DNA of 31,570 nucleotides from Halanaerobiaceae bacterium (GCA_003554685.1 PWHA01000141.1:1-31570); one strand, 5' to 3'. Numbered from the stretch's first letter, positions 8,260 to 17,100 are shown. Notes: generated from the sequence alone by a model not told the origin. Made by a program: numbers and translations.

Positions 8260-9501
8260 ATGCTATCGCTGGAAAATAGTGATAACCGCTCTGTGCGGGA
8301 AAAAAATCGTTCCCAGATTCTCCAGGCCATCAAAATGCAGGAAGCTATCTCCCGGATAGAACTGTCTGGTCAGATTGACTTGAATCCCTCCACCATTTCC
8401 CGGGCTGTTAATGACCTGGAAGAAATGAATCTAATCCGGGAAAGGGAAATGGGAGAATCAAGTGGTGGTCGTCGGCCGGTTCTGCTGGGAATTAATGAAT
8501 CTGCCTATCATATAATAGGGGTTGATATTGGAGCAACTAAAATAATTGCTGTCATCACCAACATTCAGGGAGAGATTCTGGAAAAATATTATTACCGAAT
8601 TGACTATTCTCAGGGAGATGTGGTGGATATTTCTCCCGAACTGGTGCTGGAATGTCTGGAAAGAGTTCTGAAACAAAATCAAAGAAATCAATCTCGCACC
8701 GACAGGATTATTGGTATTGGAGTGGGGGCTCATGGACTGGTTGATAAAGACAGGGGCAAAGTTATATTTGCTCCTAACTTTGGCTGGCGGGATATTTATC
8801 TCCAGAGAAATATTGAAGAGAAATTCGGTTATAAGACTATCATTGACAATGATGTTAGGGTGATGGCTCTGGGAGAATACTGGTTCGGTTACGGTCAGAA
8901 CTGTGACTGTTTAATCTGTGTAAATGCCGGTTATGGCATCGGTTCTGGAATAATTTTTAATGGCCGGGTATTTCGGGGTCACAGATCGCTGGCCGGTGAA
9001 ATTGGCCATACCACCGTGGCTGAAGATGGACCTCGCTGTAACTGCGGGGATTACGGCTGCCTGGAAACCGTAGCTTCCGGACCGGCCATCGCCAAAATGG
9101 TACGGACCAGAATTAAGCGGGGTCGGGAAAGCATCATAACTGAAATGGTTTATGATATGAGCCAGATTACCGGTAAACTGGTTTTTCAGGCGGCCAAAGA
9201 GGGTGATAATTTATCCCGGCAGGTGCTGGAAGAGGCCGGCAATTATCTGGGTATTGGCATTGCCAATTTAATAAATATAATGGACCCAGAACTGGTACTG
9301 GTGGGAGGAGGAGTCTCCCGGGCTGAAGATTTTGTTTTTGCCAGCCTGCGGCAGGCAGTTACCAGAAAAACCATGGAAAAACCTCCACCGATCAGTCCTG
9401 TTAAGCAGGGAGAGGAAACCGGTGCCATAGGTTCTACAGTGCTGGTCCTGGAAGAATTATTTCAGGCTCCAGAAAGCTTTTTATCAGAAGTAAGGGGGTG
9501 A
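8260..9501 (+). CDS. ROK-family transcriptional repressor (XylR/NagC type)
   Basis: This 413-residue protein has an N-terminal winged helix-turn-helix (about 15-75, with ISRIELSGQIDLNPSTISRAVNDLEE) joined to a sugar-binding ROK domain starting at GVDIGATK (87-94). The ROK zinc site is intact: H250 in GEIGHTTV, then C260, C262 and C267 in CNCGDYGC. DNA-binding ROK proteins of this build repress sugar genes and release DNA on binding the sugar. Its place directly after galK suggests control of the gal block, which is an inference. GAGGAGGT lies about 10 bases before ATG 8260. The upstream gap holds two copies of GTTGAAGCTA (8202 and 8226 region). Confidence 0.88.
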   Translation: MLSLENSDNRSVREKNRSQILQAIKMQEAISRIELSGQIDLNPSTISRAVNDLEEMNLIREREMGESSGGRRPVLLGINESAYHIIGVDIGATKIIAVITNIQGEILEKYYYRIDYSQGDVVDISPELVLECLERVLKQNQRNQSRTDRIIGIGVGAHGLVDKDRGKVIFAPNFGWRDIYLQRNIEEKFGYKTIIDNDVRVMALGEYWFGYGQNCDCLICVNAGYGIGSGIIFNGRVFRGHRSLAGEIGHTTVAEDGPRCNCGDYGCLETVASGPAIAKMVRTRIKRGRESIITEMVYDMSQITGKLVFQAAKEGDNLSRQVLEEAGNYLGIGIANLINIMDPELVLVGGGVSRAEDFVFASLRQAVTRKTMEKPPPISPVKQGEETGAIGSTVLVLEELFQAPESFLSEVRG

Positions 9502-9698
9502 ATACTGCCGGCAAATCTTGCTGATGCTGAAAAGTTTAATAGTAATTTAGCCTCTGTCAGTCTCTATAAGTTTTTTGAGAGGGGCAATCCGGCCTGAATT
9601 AATCCATCTGGAAATCATTTTATAAAGCTGAAACTGCTGCCACATTCCTACCTCAGAGGTATTATGAAAATTATTTGCTTTAATAAACTGGAATTATA
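9502..9698. other. Intergenic region after the ROK gene
   Basis: About 200 bases with no gene visible. No clean terminator is seen; only a loose CCTCT...AGAGG pairing around 9551-9583. The promoter of the next small unit starts at its right end. Confidence 0.4.
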
Positions 9699-9707
9699 TG
9701 ATATAAT
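9679..9707 (+). promoter_or_regulatory. Extended -10 promoter for the small membrane peptide
   Basis: TGATATAAT (9699-9707) is a perfect extended -10 box. A weak -35 (TTTAAT, 9679-9684) lies exactly 17 bases upstream of the hexamer. The predicted start near 9714 leaves a leader of about 110 bases before the 23-codon frame. Confidence 0.6.
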
Positions 9708-9753
9708 TAGTTAATAAATTGATGTAGTTGTTCCAGTACAGGTTTAATAGGTG

Positions 9754-9809
9754 TCTCCTTTTATGTTTTGCTGGCAAGATTTAAGCTGCATAACTACCTT
9801 TAAAGGAGA
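9754..9809 (+). promoter_or_regulatory. Leader pairing that may mask the ribosome site
   Basis: TCTCCTTT (9754-9761) is fully complementary to AAAGGAGA (9802-9809), the purine-rich stretch just before the small peptide's ribosome site. If paired in the mRNA, it would cover part of the initiation region. There is no recognisable known riboswitch class. Confidence 0.35.
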
Positions 9810-9824
9810 AAGGGGTGGCTATTA

Positions 9825-9896
9825 ATGTTGACAGTTATCGGTGCTGCTGTTGTTATCTGGCTGATTTATTATTTTCTCGTCAGAACTACTCCTTAA
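9825..9896 (+). CDS. Putative 23-residue single-span membrane peptide
   Basis: The frame encodes MLTVIGAAVVIWLIYYFLVR followed by TTP. It is a single hydrophobic helix of about 17 residues with a basic residue at its C-terminal end, so one membrane span is expected. AAGGGGTGG (9810-9818) lies 6 bases before the ATG. A promoter lies 120 bases upstream and a perfect hairpin 18 bases downstream, so it looks like a self-contained transcription unit. Small single-span peptides often serve as accessory subunits of transporters, but none is recognised here by sequence. The neighbours (ROK regulator, ABC-2 permease) do not settle a role. Codon count is too low for coding statistics. Confidence 0.5.
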   Translation: MLTVIGAAVVIWLIYYFLVRTTP

Positions 9897-9914
9897 TACT
9901 GTCTGCTTAATACA

Positions 9915-9950
9915 GGAGAAAGGAAATAAATTTAATTATTTCCTTTCTCC
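9915..9950. terminator. Perfect 15-bp hairpin, probable terminator
   Basis: GGAGAAAGGAAATAA (9915-9929) pairs without mismatch with TTATTTCCTTTCTCC (9936-9950) across a 6-base loop. A modest T-rich tail (TTAAATTTT) follows. It ends the small-peptide unit and lies 52 bases before the ABC permease. Its left arm repeats the leader sequence AGGAGAAAGG found near 9804. Confidence 0.65.
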
Positions 9951-10001
9951 TTAAATTTTGGTTAAGCTCAGGAATAAGGTTTCCAAGAAACTGGTGATTT
10001 A

Positions 10002-11030
10002 ATGTTGCATATTAATATTTTACTGAACATTATAAAAAAAGATTTTCTCCATTTTTTCCGAAATAAAACAATTATGATAGTAATCTTTTTACCGGTGCTC
10101 GCTGCCCTGTTTTTTGTAGTTATCGCTGATGTTACCCTGGAAGATTACTATAAACTTGGATATGTTCTGGAAGACAGTCAGCAGGAATTTAAACCTGCAT
10201 TAGAAACTGATATTTCTATGAACTGGCAGCACTATCATGATTCAACCGAAGCTTTTAGGGATCTGCAAGAAAACCTGGATGGCGTCCTGTTGATTGATGG
10301 CGATAAATTTACCGCCCATCTAAACCTGGAAAATCCCACTGAAATACTGCTTATAGAGCGCTATCTGGAAAAGGCCGTCCAGGACCATTTGAACTACATC
10401 AGTCCTTACCGGTTAACCATCATAAATCAGCAGGAGGTTTCAACCACTTCAAGTATAATTCCCATCTGGCTGACTGTAACTATAGCGATGATTGGTATAA
10501 TTATTATTTCCGGGGATCTGGCTGAAGAGAAGGAGAATAGGTCACTAAATTCTATCCATATTTCTCCTGTGTCCACCCCGTTATTTCTCAGCGGAAAGAT
10601 ACTATCGGGCTCTCTTCTTTCTCTGTTGACCGGAATAATTATATTTACCTTTGCCTGGCTAAATAATTTTGCCTATTTCAGTCCAGCAGTCTTATTTCAG
10701 AGTTTTTTTCTGATTTTAAGCGGCTCGATAATCTACAATATCATCGGTGTCATCATTGGTTTGCAGGCAGACTCCCAGGCTGCAGCCCGCTCGCTGGGCA
10801 CCCTGGTATATTTTCCAGTAATAATGCCTGCTTTGATTTATAATTTTTCAAATATGCTCCCTGTTCTGGCCAGATTCACTCCGACCTATTATCTTCTAGA
10901 AAGTTTTAACAGGATTATTTTGAAGAAACAGATTGACCTGGTCAATTGGCATTATACCCTATATATTCTGTTTTTTGCCCTGATCTTGACTCCTGTGCTG
11001 ATGGTGATTTATAAAGGGGTGTATAAATAG
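10002..11030 (+). CDS. ABC-2 type transporter permease
   Basis: This is the membrane subunit of an ABC-2 exporter (342 residues). A first span follows the basic start (IKKDFLHFFRNKTIMIVIFL), then a soluble extracytoplasmic segment of about 100 residues, then five more spans: about IIPIWLTVTIAMIGIIII, the GKILSGSLLSLLTGIIIFTF region, the LFQSFFLILSGSIIYNIIGV region, LGTLVYFPVIMPALIY and LYILFFALILTPVLMVIY. Between spans 2 and 3 the motif EEKENRSL is the conserved cytoplasmic coupling region of ABC-2 (NatB/YhaP-like) permeases. The ribosome site is weak. The stop abuts the next gene's ATG, and the ATPase follows one gene later, so the three form an operon. Cargo is unknown; sodium or drug export is typical of this group. 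Confidence 0.85.
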   Translation: MLHINILLNIIKKDFLHFFRNKTIMIVIFLPVLAALFFVVIADVTLEDYYKLGYVLEDSQQEFKPALETDISMNWQHYHDSTEAFRDLQENLDGVLLIDGDKFTAHLNLENPTEILLIERYLEKAVQDHLNYISPYRLTIINQQEVSTTSSIIPIWLTVTIAMIGIIIISGDLAEEKENRSLNSIHISPVSTPLFLSGKILSGSLLSLLTGIIIFTFAWLNNFAYFSPAVLFQSFFLILSGSIIYNIIGVIIGLQADSQAAARSLGTLVYFPVIMPALIYNFSNMLPVLARFTPTYYLLESFNRIILKKQIDLVNWHYTLYILFFALILTPVLMVIYKGVYK

Positions 11031-11558
11031 ATGAAAAAAAGAGAAGATTTTTTATATAAATTTAGACTGATTTTTGCTGCAGGCCTGGTTGTAGCCCTGG
11101 CAGTCTCAATGCCGGGTCTGGCAGAGGATGGCAGCAATTTTCCTGAAGTAAAGGAAGTGGTTACCGGGATATACCTGAATTATCAGGAATATAACTTTGA
11201 AAAGGTATACAACTTTTTCCATCCAGCAATTAAAGAGTCTTTATCTCAAGATAAATATTTAACATTCCAGGAAGAAAATCATGGAAATTATCAACTTGAA
11301 CTATCGGAGATAAAAATTGTTGATATTGCAAAGATTGAGAGCCTGCCGGGCAAATTTGACAGGTATCTTCAAGAAGATGATTATCAGGAGGCCTATGAAG
11401 TCAGTTTAAATTATTTGTTAAATTTTCGGATCTTTGCTTCAGGTCATGAGAAAGAGGTTGAAACTGAGACTTATATTGTCAAGTTTGATGATGATTATTA
11501 TCTGATCTGGGATCCCTCGGTCATACAGGAAGATGACCCGGGTGCCGGGATTGAGTGA
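11031..11558 (+). CDS. Exported protein of unknown function between ABC subunits
   Basis: This 175-residue protein has an N-terminal Sec signal: basic MKKREDFLYKFR, a hydrophobic core LIFAAGLVVALAVS, and a likely signal peptidase I cut after GLA before EDGSN. No lipobox Cys is seen. The mature part is acidic and rich in Tyr, with motifs IYLNYQEYNFEKVYNFFHP and ETETYIVKFDDDYYLIWDP, which resemble the NTF2-like fold of secreted Firmicutes proteins (an inference). It starts one base after the permease stop and nearly touches the ATPase gene, so it is probably a partner of the exporter. Confidence 0.75.
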   Translation: MKKREDFLYKFRLIFAAGLVVALAVSMPGLAEDGSNFPEVKEVVTGIYLNYQEYNFEKVYNFFHPAIKESLSQDKYLTFQEENHGNYQLELSEIKIVDIAKIESLPGKFDRYLQEDDYQEAYEVSLNYLLNFRIFASGHEKEVETETYIVKFDDDYYLIWDPSVIQEDDPGAGIE

Positions 11559-11559
11559 G

Positions 11560-12513
11560 ATGGAATATCCAGTTAAGATAGCTAATTTAAAAAAATCCTA
11601 CGGGAAGGTTAAAGCCCTCAGGGGTATTTCTTTTGAGATTGCTAAAGGTGAGATTTTTGGATTTTTGGGCCCGAATGGTGCCGGCAAAAGCACCGCAATG
11701 AATGTTCTGCTGGGACTGCTGCAACCCACATCTGGAAGCAGCAGCATATTGGGTGAAAGCTCTTCTGAATTGAGCCCCGAGACCAGGAGGAAGATTGGGG
11801 TGGTGTTTGAGTATAACAATCTCTACCGTGACCTGACCGGCAGGGAAAATCTTGAGTTTTATGCCAGCCTCTATCAGGTGGAAAGAAAGAGAATAGGTCA
11901 GCTGCTGGAGCTCTTGTCTCTGGCTGAGTCTGCTGACCGAAGATTAGAAACTTATTCTAAGGGCATGAAGCAGAGATTACTTTTGCTCAGGGCCTTGCTG
12001 GCTGATCCAGAAATATTGATTCTAGATGAACCGACCGGTGGCCTGGATCCCCAATCGGTGGAAATCATTCATCAGGTTGTTGAAGATTTCAGGTCAGCAA
12101 ACCGGACAGTTTTTCTGGCCTCGCACTTTATGGCAGAAGTGGAGAGGCTCTGCAGCAGAATTGCTTTTCTCAATCAGGGTGAAATAGTTACCATTGCTCC
12201 TCCGGATTTTTTAAAAAAATATTACGGTCAGAAAAGCATTGCTGTAAAGCTGGAAAGTATGTCTGAGGATCGAGCCGAAGCCTGTCGGCTGGAATTAAGG
12301 GAGATATTATCATCTGACATATCTATTGATATTAATAAAAACAATAATATAATTGAAATTATTATCCCCCTGGAACATCCTGAACTTGGTTTCTGGATTG
12401 ACCGGATAAGAAAAAACTTTCCCGTTGGTGAAATCCACAGCCGGGAGGCCTCTCTCCATCAGGTATTTATTTCCCTGGCTGAAGAGCAGGAAGCTCCTGT
12501 GCTGGAAAACTGA
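11560..12513 (+). CDS. ABC transporter ATP-binding protein
   Basis: This is the ATPase subunit of the adjacent ABC-2 exporter. From ATG 11560 it has 317 residues: Walker A GPNGAGKST (37-45), the signature region YSKGMKQRL (from residue 132), Walker B ILILDEPTGGLDP, and the switch His in ASHFM. A C-terminal extension of about 100 residues after the ATPase core is usual in NatA/CcmA-like exporters. An in-frame ATG at 11533 overlaps the previous gene, with an AGGA placed too close; ATG 11560, one base after that gene's stop, gives the standard N-terminus (MEYPVKIANLKKSYG). Neither start has a strong ribosome site, which suggests translational coupling. Confidence 0.9.
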   Translation: MEYPVKIANLKKSYGKVKALRGISFEIAKGEIFGFLGPNGAGKSTAMNVLLGLLQPTSGSSSILGESSSELSPETRRKIGVVFEYNNLYRDLTGRENLEFYASLYQVERKRIGQLLELLSLAESADRRLETYSKGMKQRLLLLRALLADPEILILDEPTGGLDPQSVEIIHQVVEDFRSANRTVFLASHFMAEVERLCSRIAFLNQGEIVTIAPPDFLKKYYGQKSIAVKLESMSEDRAEACRLELREILSSDISIDINKNNNIIEIIIPLEHPELGFWIDRIRKNFPVGEIHSREASLHQVFISLAEEQEAPVLEN

Positions 12514-12565
12514 TTTTTACCGCTATTTCATAAACTATTAAGTGTATCAGATCAGCGCTAACCTC

Positions 12566-12594
12566 TTGACACAGACCGGATTTTGCTTTATAAT
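12566..12594 (+). promoter_or_regulatory. Consensus sigma-A promoter of ssrA
   Basis: TTGACA (12566-12571) and TATAAT (12589-12594) are both perfect and are separated by exactly 17 bases. Transcription would start near 12601, about 24 bases before the mature tmRNA 5' end, and probably reads through to tRNA-Trp. Confidence 0.92.
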
Positions 12595-12624
12595 AAACTA
12601 TGCAGAAAAGAAGATCTGCTGTAC

Positions 12625-12979
12625 GGGGGTGTACTGGATTCGCCTGTGCAGTGAATACTCTGACAGCGTTCCGGGGACGCCTTTCACCCGCAAAACACTG
12701 GCATCTTAAATTATCTGCAAACGATAATAGCTACGCCCTGGCTGCCGCTTAAGGCAGCTAGCGCTCACTGTAAACGTGTCTGTCGTTTATAACTGAGTGT
12801 CATATAAAGCAGACTAACCTCTCTCTCAAGCCTGTAGGAGAGGGGGACAACTAACAGGCTGGTGTTCTGAGATCCTGTCTGTCGGAGTTCAGGGCGCGAG
12901 ACGAATAGACAGACTATGATCGTAGAAGTCAGGGGATGAACTGTGCAGTACGCGGGTTCGATTCCCGCCACCTCCACCA
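12625..12979 (+). ncRNA. ssrA: Transfer-messenger RNA (tmRNA)
   Basis: The ends form the tRNA-like domain. GGGGGTG (12625-12631) pairs with CACCTCC (12969-12975, one G-U), followed by encoded ACCA. The 5' block TACTGGATTCG and the T-arm CGGGTTCGATTCCCG are standard tmRNA features. The tag frame starts at the resume codon GCA 12717 and ends at TAA 12750-12752, encoding ANDNSYALAAA; the hydrophobic C-terminus is the degradation signal. Length is 355 nt, one-piece type. It works with SmpB (3307-3780) and RNase R (1078-3216), also in this window. Confidence 0.97.
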
Positions 12980-13008
12980 AATTAAAATTAAATAGCTTAT
13001 TTTTTTGC

Positions 13009-13085
13009 ACGGGCATAGCTCAATTGGCTAGAGCACCAGACTCCAAATCTGGGTGTTGGGGGTTCAAGTCCTCCTGCCCGTGCCA
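13009..13085 (+). tRNA. trnW: tRNA-Trp (CCA anticodon)
   Basis: A complete cloverleaf. Acceptor ACGGGCA pairs with TGCCCGT, the discriminator is G, and CCA is encoded. The D-arm begins GCTC and ends GAGC. The anticodon stem is CCAGA/TCTGG with loop CTCCAAA, giving anticodon CCA for the UGG codon. The T-arm GGGGG/CCTCC encloses TTCAAGT. It follows tmRNA by 29 bases and probably shares its promoter. Its 3' part is duplicated at 18548-18622, marking it as the integration site of a mobile element. Confidence 0.97.
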
Positions 13086-13096
13086 TTTTTATTTTT
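13022..13096 (+). repeat. Left attachment-type repeat (attL), inside tRNA-Trp
   Basis: These 75 bases, from AATTGGCTAGAGC in the D-arm to ATTTTTATTTTT after the CCA end, recur at 18548-18622 with a single difference (C13084 against T18610). This copy completes the functional tRNA. Confidence 0.85.
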
Positions 13097-13196
13097 AGAT
13101 ATATTTTAGGGTGATTGATATGGTAGGATTCTTGGGCTCAAAATATTTGATTATATCCACTTAATTTTAATGTTTTTTTAGTGATTTTCGCTTCAT

Positions 13197-13242
13197 CTGC
13201 AACCCAGATTTTTTGGCCTAAAAAACCGAATCTTGGTTGCAG
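13197..13242. repeat. Inverted repeat with the arm-like motif TGCAACCCAGATT
   Basis: CTGCAACCCAGATT (13197-13210) and AATCTTGGTTGCAG (13229-13242) form a 14-bp inverted repeat with one mismatch. The same 13-mer occurs twice, inverted, at 18420-18456 near the other end of the element. The site lies about 100 bases inside the left attachment repeat, where an integrase arm site would be expected. There is no T-tract, so it is a poor terminator. Confidence 0.6.
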
Positions 13243-13259
13243 TATTTGTGATATATTAG

Positions 13260-13455
13260 TATAAAAATAAAAAATTTATCTCCCATCTTTTTAGACACAC
13301 TTTTGCTAAGCTGTGGATCAAAAATGGTGGAGATATATTCAGATTACAGAAGATATTTGGGCATAGCCAGCATGGATATGGCAAGAGAACATGTTAATAT
13401 GTTTAGTGAGGACTTAGTGGGAGGGTTTTATTGTTATAAGAGAGAACAAATTTGA
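13260..13455 (+). pseudogene. Tyrosine recombinase C-terminal fragment, frameshifted
   Basis: Translated from about 13260, the frame reads FISHLFRHTFAKLWIKNGGD and continues IFRLQKIFGHS. HLFRH carries the H-x-x-R catalytic pair and GHS the following His of the integrase family. At about 13368 one extra base shifts the frame, after which SMDMAREHVNMFSEDL continues the family pattern to a stop at 13455. The position of the catalytic Tyr is His (EHVN in place of EYVN). The N-terminal two thirds, the frame and the nucleophile are all gone, so it is inactive. It resembles the fragment at 18107-18259. Confidence 0.8.
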
Positions 13456-13802
13456 TAAGATAATATTGGAAATATTAAAGGACTTTTAGTGCTTATTCAG
13501 AATATTATTATTGGGTAGGTTTTTTAGTTTTTACAATAATATGAGTATAGCTTGTATTAATGATTTTGATAATGAATAGAATTTATAATAAGCAAATGGC
13601 ACAAATACTGTAGGATGCTCATAAGTTAATGGTAAAAGACGATTGGGACTGAAAATAAAAATTTTGTACTTTATGAAAAGTTAAGTTATTAGAGGATTAT
13701 GACAGTAGAAATCTTATTATCAAGCAGTTTTATCTTTAAAATTATGTGAATAGGGAGAAAATATTTTGTTTAAAAGGATATTTATTATTATCAATTAAAT
13801 AA
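13456..13802. other. Degenerate AT-rich stretch inside the element
   Basis: About 350 bases with no frame of length, no family resemblance I can recognise and no clear hairpin. It separates the recombinase fragment from the sensor remnant and probably contains decayed remains of either. Confidence 0.5.
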
Positions 13803-13865
13803 AAATGTGCTGGCAGTCAGTTTGACCCTGAATTGGCACATAAGTTTGTGGAGATTATGAGGTGA
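13803..13865 (+). pseudogene. C-terminal remnant of a second HD-GYP sensor gene
   Basis: The frame KCAGSQFDPELAHKFVEIMR and a stop matches the C-terminus of the intact sensor (KCAGSQFDPELAEKFVEMMR) at 18 of 20 residues. The offset to the matching bases (17467) is 3664, nearly the same as the offset of the intergenic repeat at 14051. It is the last trace of an upstream tandem copy. The frame is stopped just upstream (TAA 13800-13802). Confidence 0.8.
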
Positions 13866-14050
13866 TGTTTGCTTATGCAAGAATTGTCAATTCATCAAAT
13901 TACAGCATAAAAGCAAACTAAATATCAAATGATATGAACAATATCATCCCCAGGATTAATAGCTTGATAAAATAAATGATGTAGCTGAAAGGATATTATA
14001 ACAATGCCACAAGAATAGAGTAAGTTGTTAACACAAGATGTTTAACCTGT

Positions 14051-14097
14051 AATATCAGGGTTTGAGGCATGGCAAGGCTAATGTTTATGGCAATACG
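14051..14097 (+). repeat. 47-bp repeat, upstream copy
   Basis: It matches 17719-17765 at 42 of 47 positions (core CATGG-AAGGCTAATGTTT). This copy ends 25 bases before the sensor gene start. The matching spacing (3668) with the sensor-tail remnant shows it belongs to a tandemly duplicated unit. Whether it is also a promoter or structured leader cannot be told; no known riboswitch consensus fits. Confidence 0.75.
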
Positions 14098-14121
14098 ACG
14101 TAATGAGGGAGGAGGAGCAAA

Positions 14122-17100
14122 ATGGCTGAGGATATAAAGGAAATAATGGAAGAGCAGAAGCTGCTGTTAGACTCAATAGATACTCAGATCTGGTATCTTA
14201 AGGATGAGGAGACTTATGGCAGAGTTAATCAGGCCTTTGCTGATTTTGTGGGGGCTAATAAATCAGATATTGAGTATAAAAATATTTCGGAAGCAAAAAA
14301 TATCAGGAAGCCAGAAATTTGCATTAAAGAGAACGAAGGGGTATTCAAGAAAAAAGAAAGGATTGAGACTGAAGAGTGGGTAGAAAATAGCAAAGGTGAA
14401 AAAAGGCTGCTTTCGATAACTAAAACACCTAAATTAAATAACAAAGGTGAGGTAGAATATGTAGTATGCTCGGCTGTAGATATCACAGAACGGAAACAGG
14501 CAGAGGAAGAACTGGAAAAACTGTTGAAAGAATATGACACAATTTTTAACAGCATCCAGGCTAGCATATTTTTGATTGATGTGGAAGAGGAGGATAAAAT
14601 TAAATTTCAGAGATTTAATCCTCTGGCTGAAAAACTGACAGGACTGTCTACGGAAGAAATAAAGGGTAAAACTCCCGTAGAAGTCCTGGGGGAGAGTCTT
14701 GGTAAAGATATTGAAGAAAATTATAGAAGGTGCCTTAAGAAAAAGGAAAAGATGGAATATGTGGAGAAAGTGAACCTGCCGGCAGGAAATAAAATCTTTA
14801 ATACTAGGTTAAATCCTGTTATTATTGACGGCAGAGTGGAGAAAATTGTAGGAGATTCCCGTGATATAACCAGGGATAGAATAGAGAAGCTAAAAACCGA
14901 TGCTCTTTTTGAAAACAGCAACTCTGCCATAGCCATGCTTGATAGCGAGGGCAAAATTGTGGATATTAATGATGAATTCACAGAGGCTTTTGGTTATAAT
15001 CTGCCAGAAGTGAAAGGAAAGCATCTGGATGATGTTATGGAGCGGAGCAAAGCGGGATATTCAAACAGAGAGAAGACAGAAGAAATTTTTCGGGGTAGAA
15101 AAATTAAAGGAGAATGTGCCCGCTATGATAAAGAGGGCGAACACAGGGAGTTTTTATTTCACGGCGTGCCCATAGTTATTGAAGGGCAGGTAGAGGGAGC
15201 CTATACCCTATATGATGATATAACAGAGTTAAGACAAAAAGAAAATATTATTAAAAGCCTACATGAGACAGCCCTCGAGCTTGAAAAACTTACAGATATA
15301 GAAGAAGTATGCAAAAGCACAGTGGAAGCTGCAGAAAATCTTTTACAGTTTGAATTATGCAATATAGCTTTAGTAGAGGATGAAAAGCTTACACCTAAAG
15401 CTAAAACTTCTGAGGAAAAACACAAAAAGATGACTATAACAGAGGGGATAGTAGGTAAAACTTATCGCGAAGGTGAAGGCATTATTGTCGATGATGTTCA
15501 AAATAATCTTGAAACTAAACCTGTAAAAAGCTCATATGAATCAGCAATCAGTATACCTGTGGGTGACTATGGTGTCTTTCAGGCTGCAGCAACTGAAAAA
15601 GAAGCTTTTACGGAGGCAGATATAGAGCTGGCAGAACTTTTGATTTCTCATACCACTGCTGCTCTGAATAGAATTTTTTCTCAAGAAAAATTACAAAACA
15701 GAGAGAGGCGGTACAGCACGATCTTTGAGAAGGCTCCCATTGGTATAATGATTGGAGATAAAGAAGGTAATATATTGAGGGCCAATAAAGCTTTAACTGA
15801 AATAACAGGATTTGAGCAGGAAGAACTGGAGGGCAGCAATATACTTGATAATCTGGTACAGCCAGAACATCGTGAACTGGCTAAAGAAAATATAGAAAAA
15901 CTGCTGCAGGGAGAAGATTTACAATTTGATATTAAAACAAAAGCTAAAGATGGGAAATATCTTTATGTGCAATTGACTGAAACAAGCATCAATTTACCTG
16001 AAGGTGACACAGGAGTGCTTTCCATGCACCAGGATGTTACAGAAAGAAAAGAGAAGGAAGAAATAATCAAAAAATTACATGATATAGCTTTAAACTTTAA
16101 GGATCTTGACGAAGAGAAAGAAGTTTGTATAAAAACTGTAAAAGTAGCTAAAGAACTTCTCGATTTTGAATTATGTATTATTCGTCTGGCTGAAAATAAA
16201 ATGCTTATCCCCCGGGCATATACTGCTAAAGTGAATATAAAACCTGAGCCAAGACCAATAACGGAGGATAGCATATCAGCCAAAACCTACCGGGAAGGAA
16301 AAAGCATACTTGTTAATAATATTGAAAATAAACCAAAAACTAAGCCTCTCACAAGCACATTTAAATCAGGTATTAGCATACCCATTGGAGACTATGGAGT
16401 TTTTCAGGCTGCAGCAACAGAAGAAGAAGCTTTCACCGAGGCAGATTTAGAGCTGGCAGAGCTATTGATTTCTCATACAGCAGCAACCCTTGAAAGAATT
16501 TATGTTCAGAAAGAGATAAAATACAAATCTTTTCATGACGAGCTTACAGGTATGTATAATCGGAGATTTTTTGAGGAAGAAAAGAAAAGATTTAACACAA
16601 AACGACAGCTTCCGATCAGCATAATTATGGCTGATGTAAACGGTTTAAAAATTATCAATGACAGCCTTGGCCATGCTAAAGGCGATGAACTGCTTATAAA
16701 AACAGCTAAAATATTGCAAAATGCCCTGAGGGAGGAAGATATAAAAGCCAGATATGGCGGCGATGAATTTGTCATATTACTGCCTAAAACCAGCAATAAA
16801 ATTGCGCATAAAATTTCCCTGCGAATCAAACAGGGTTGTGAGAAAACAGAAAAAGATGAATTGCCTTTATCTTTAGGAGTGGGAATTGCAACAAAAAATG
16901 ATATAGAGCAGAATATAGATGAAGTACTGACAAAGGCTGATAACAATATGCTGCAAAATAAATTGACAAGCAGCCGGAGTGCAAAGAGTAAAATAATTGA
17001 AAGTTTACTGAATGCTCTGGGAGCAAAAAGTGAGGAAACCAAAGAACATACCCAGAGAATGATTAAATTAGCCCAAAAATTGGGAGAAAAAGTGGGATTG

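Noticed and set aside
12765..13016. 83-residue minus-strand frame across the tmRNA and tRNA spacer
   Set aside because: It is the antisense of tmRNA; the frame is a known type of spurious call, and both RNAs are structurally complete on the plus strand.
13197..13242. Transcription terminator after tRNA-Trp
   Set aside because: The stem is good, but there is no T-tract on the plus strand, and its motif recurs inverted at the other end of the element, which points to a recombination site.
14051..14097. Cyclic-di-GMP riboswitch upstream of the sensor gene
   Set aside because: The conserved block lacks the tetraloop, receptor and three-stem pattern of the known classes; it is better described as a duplicated intergenic repeat.
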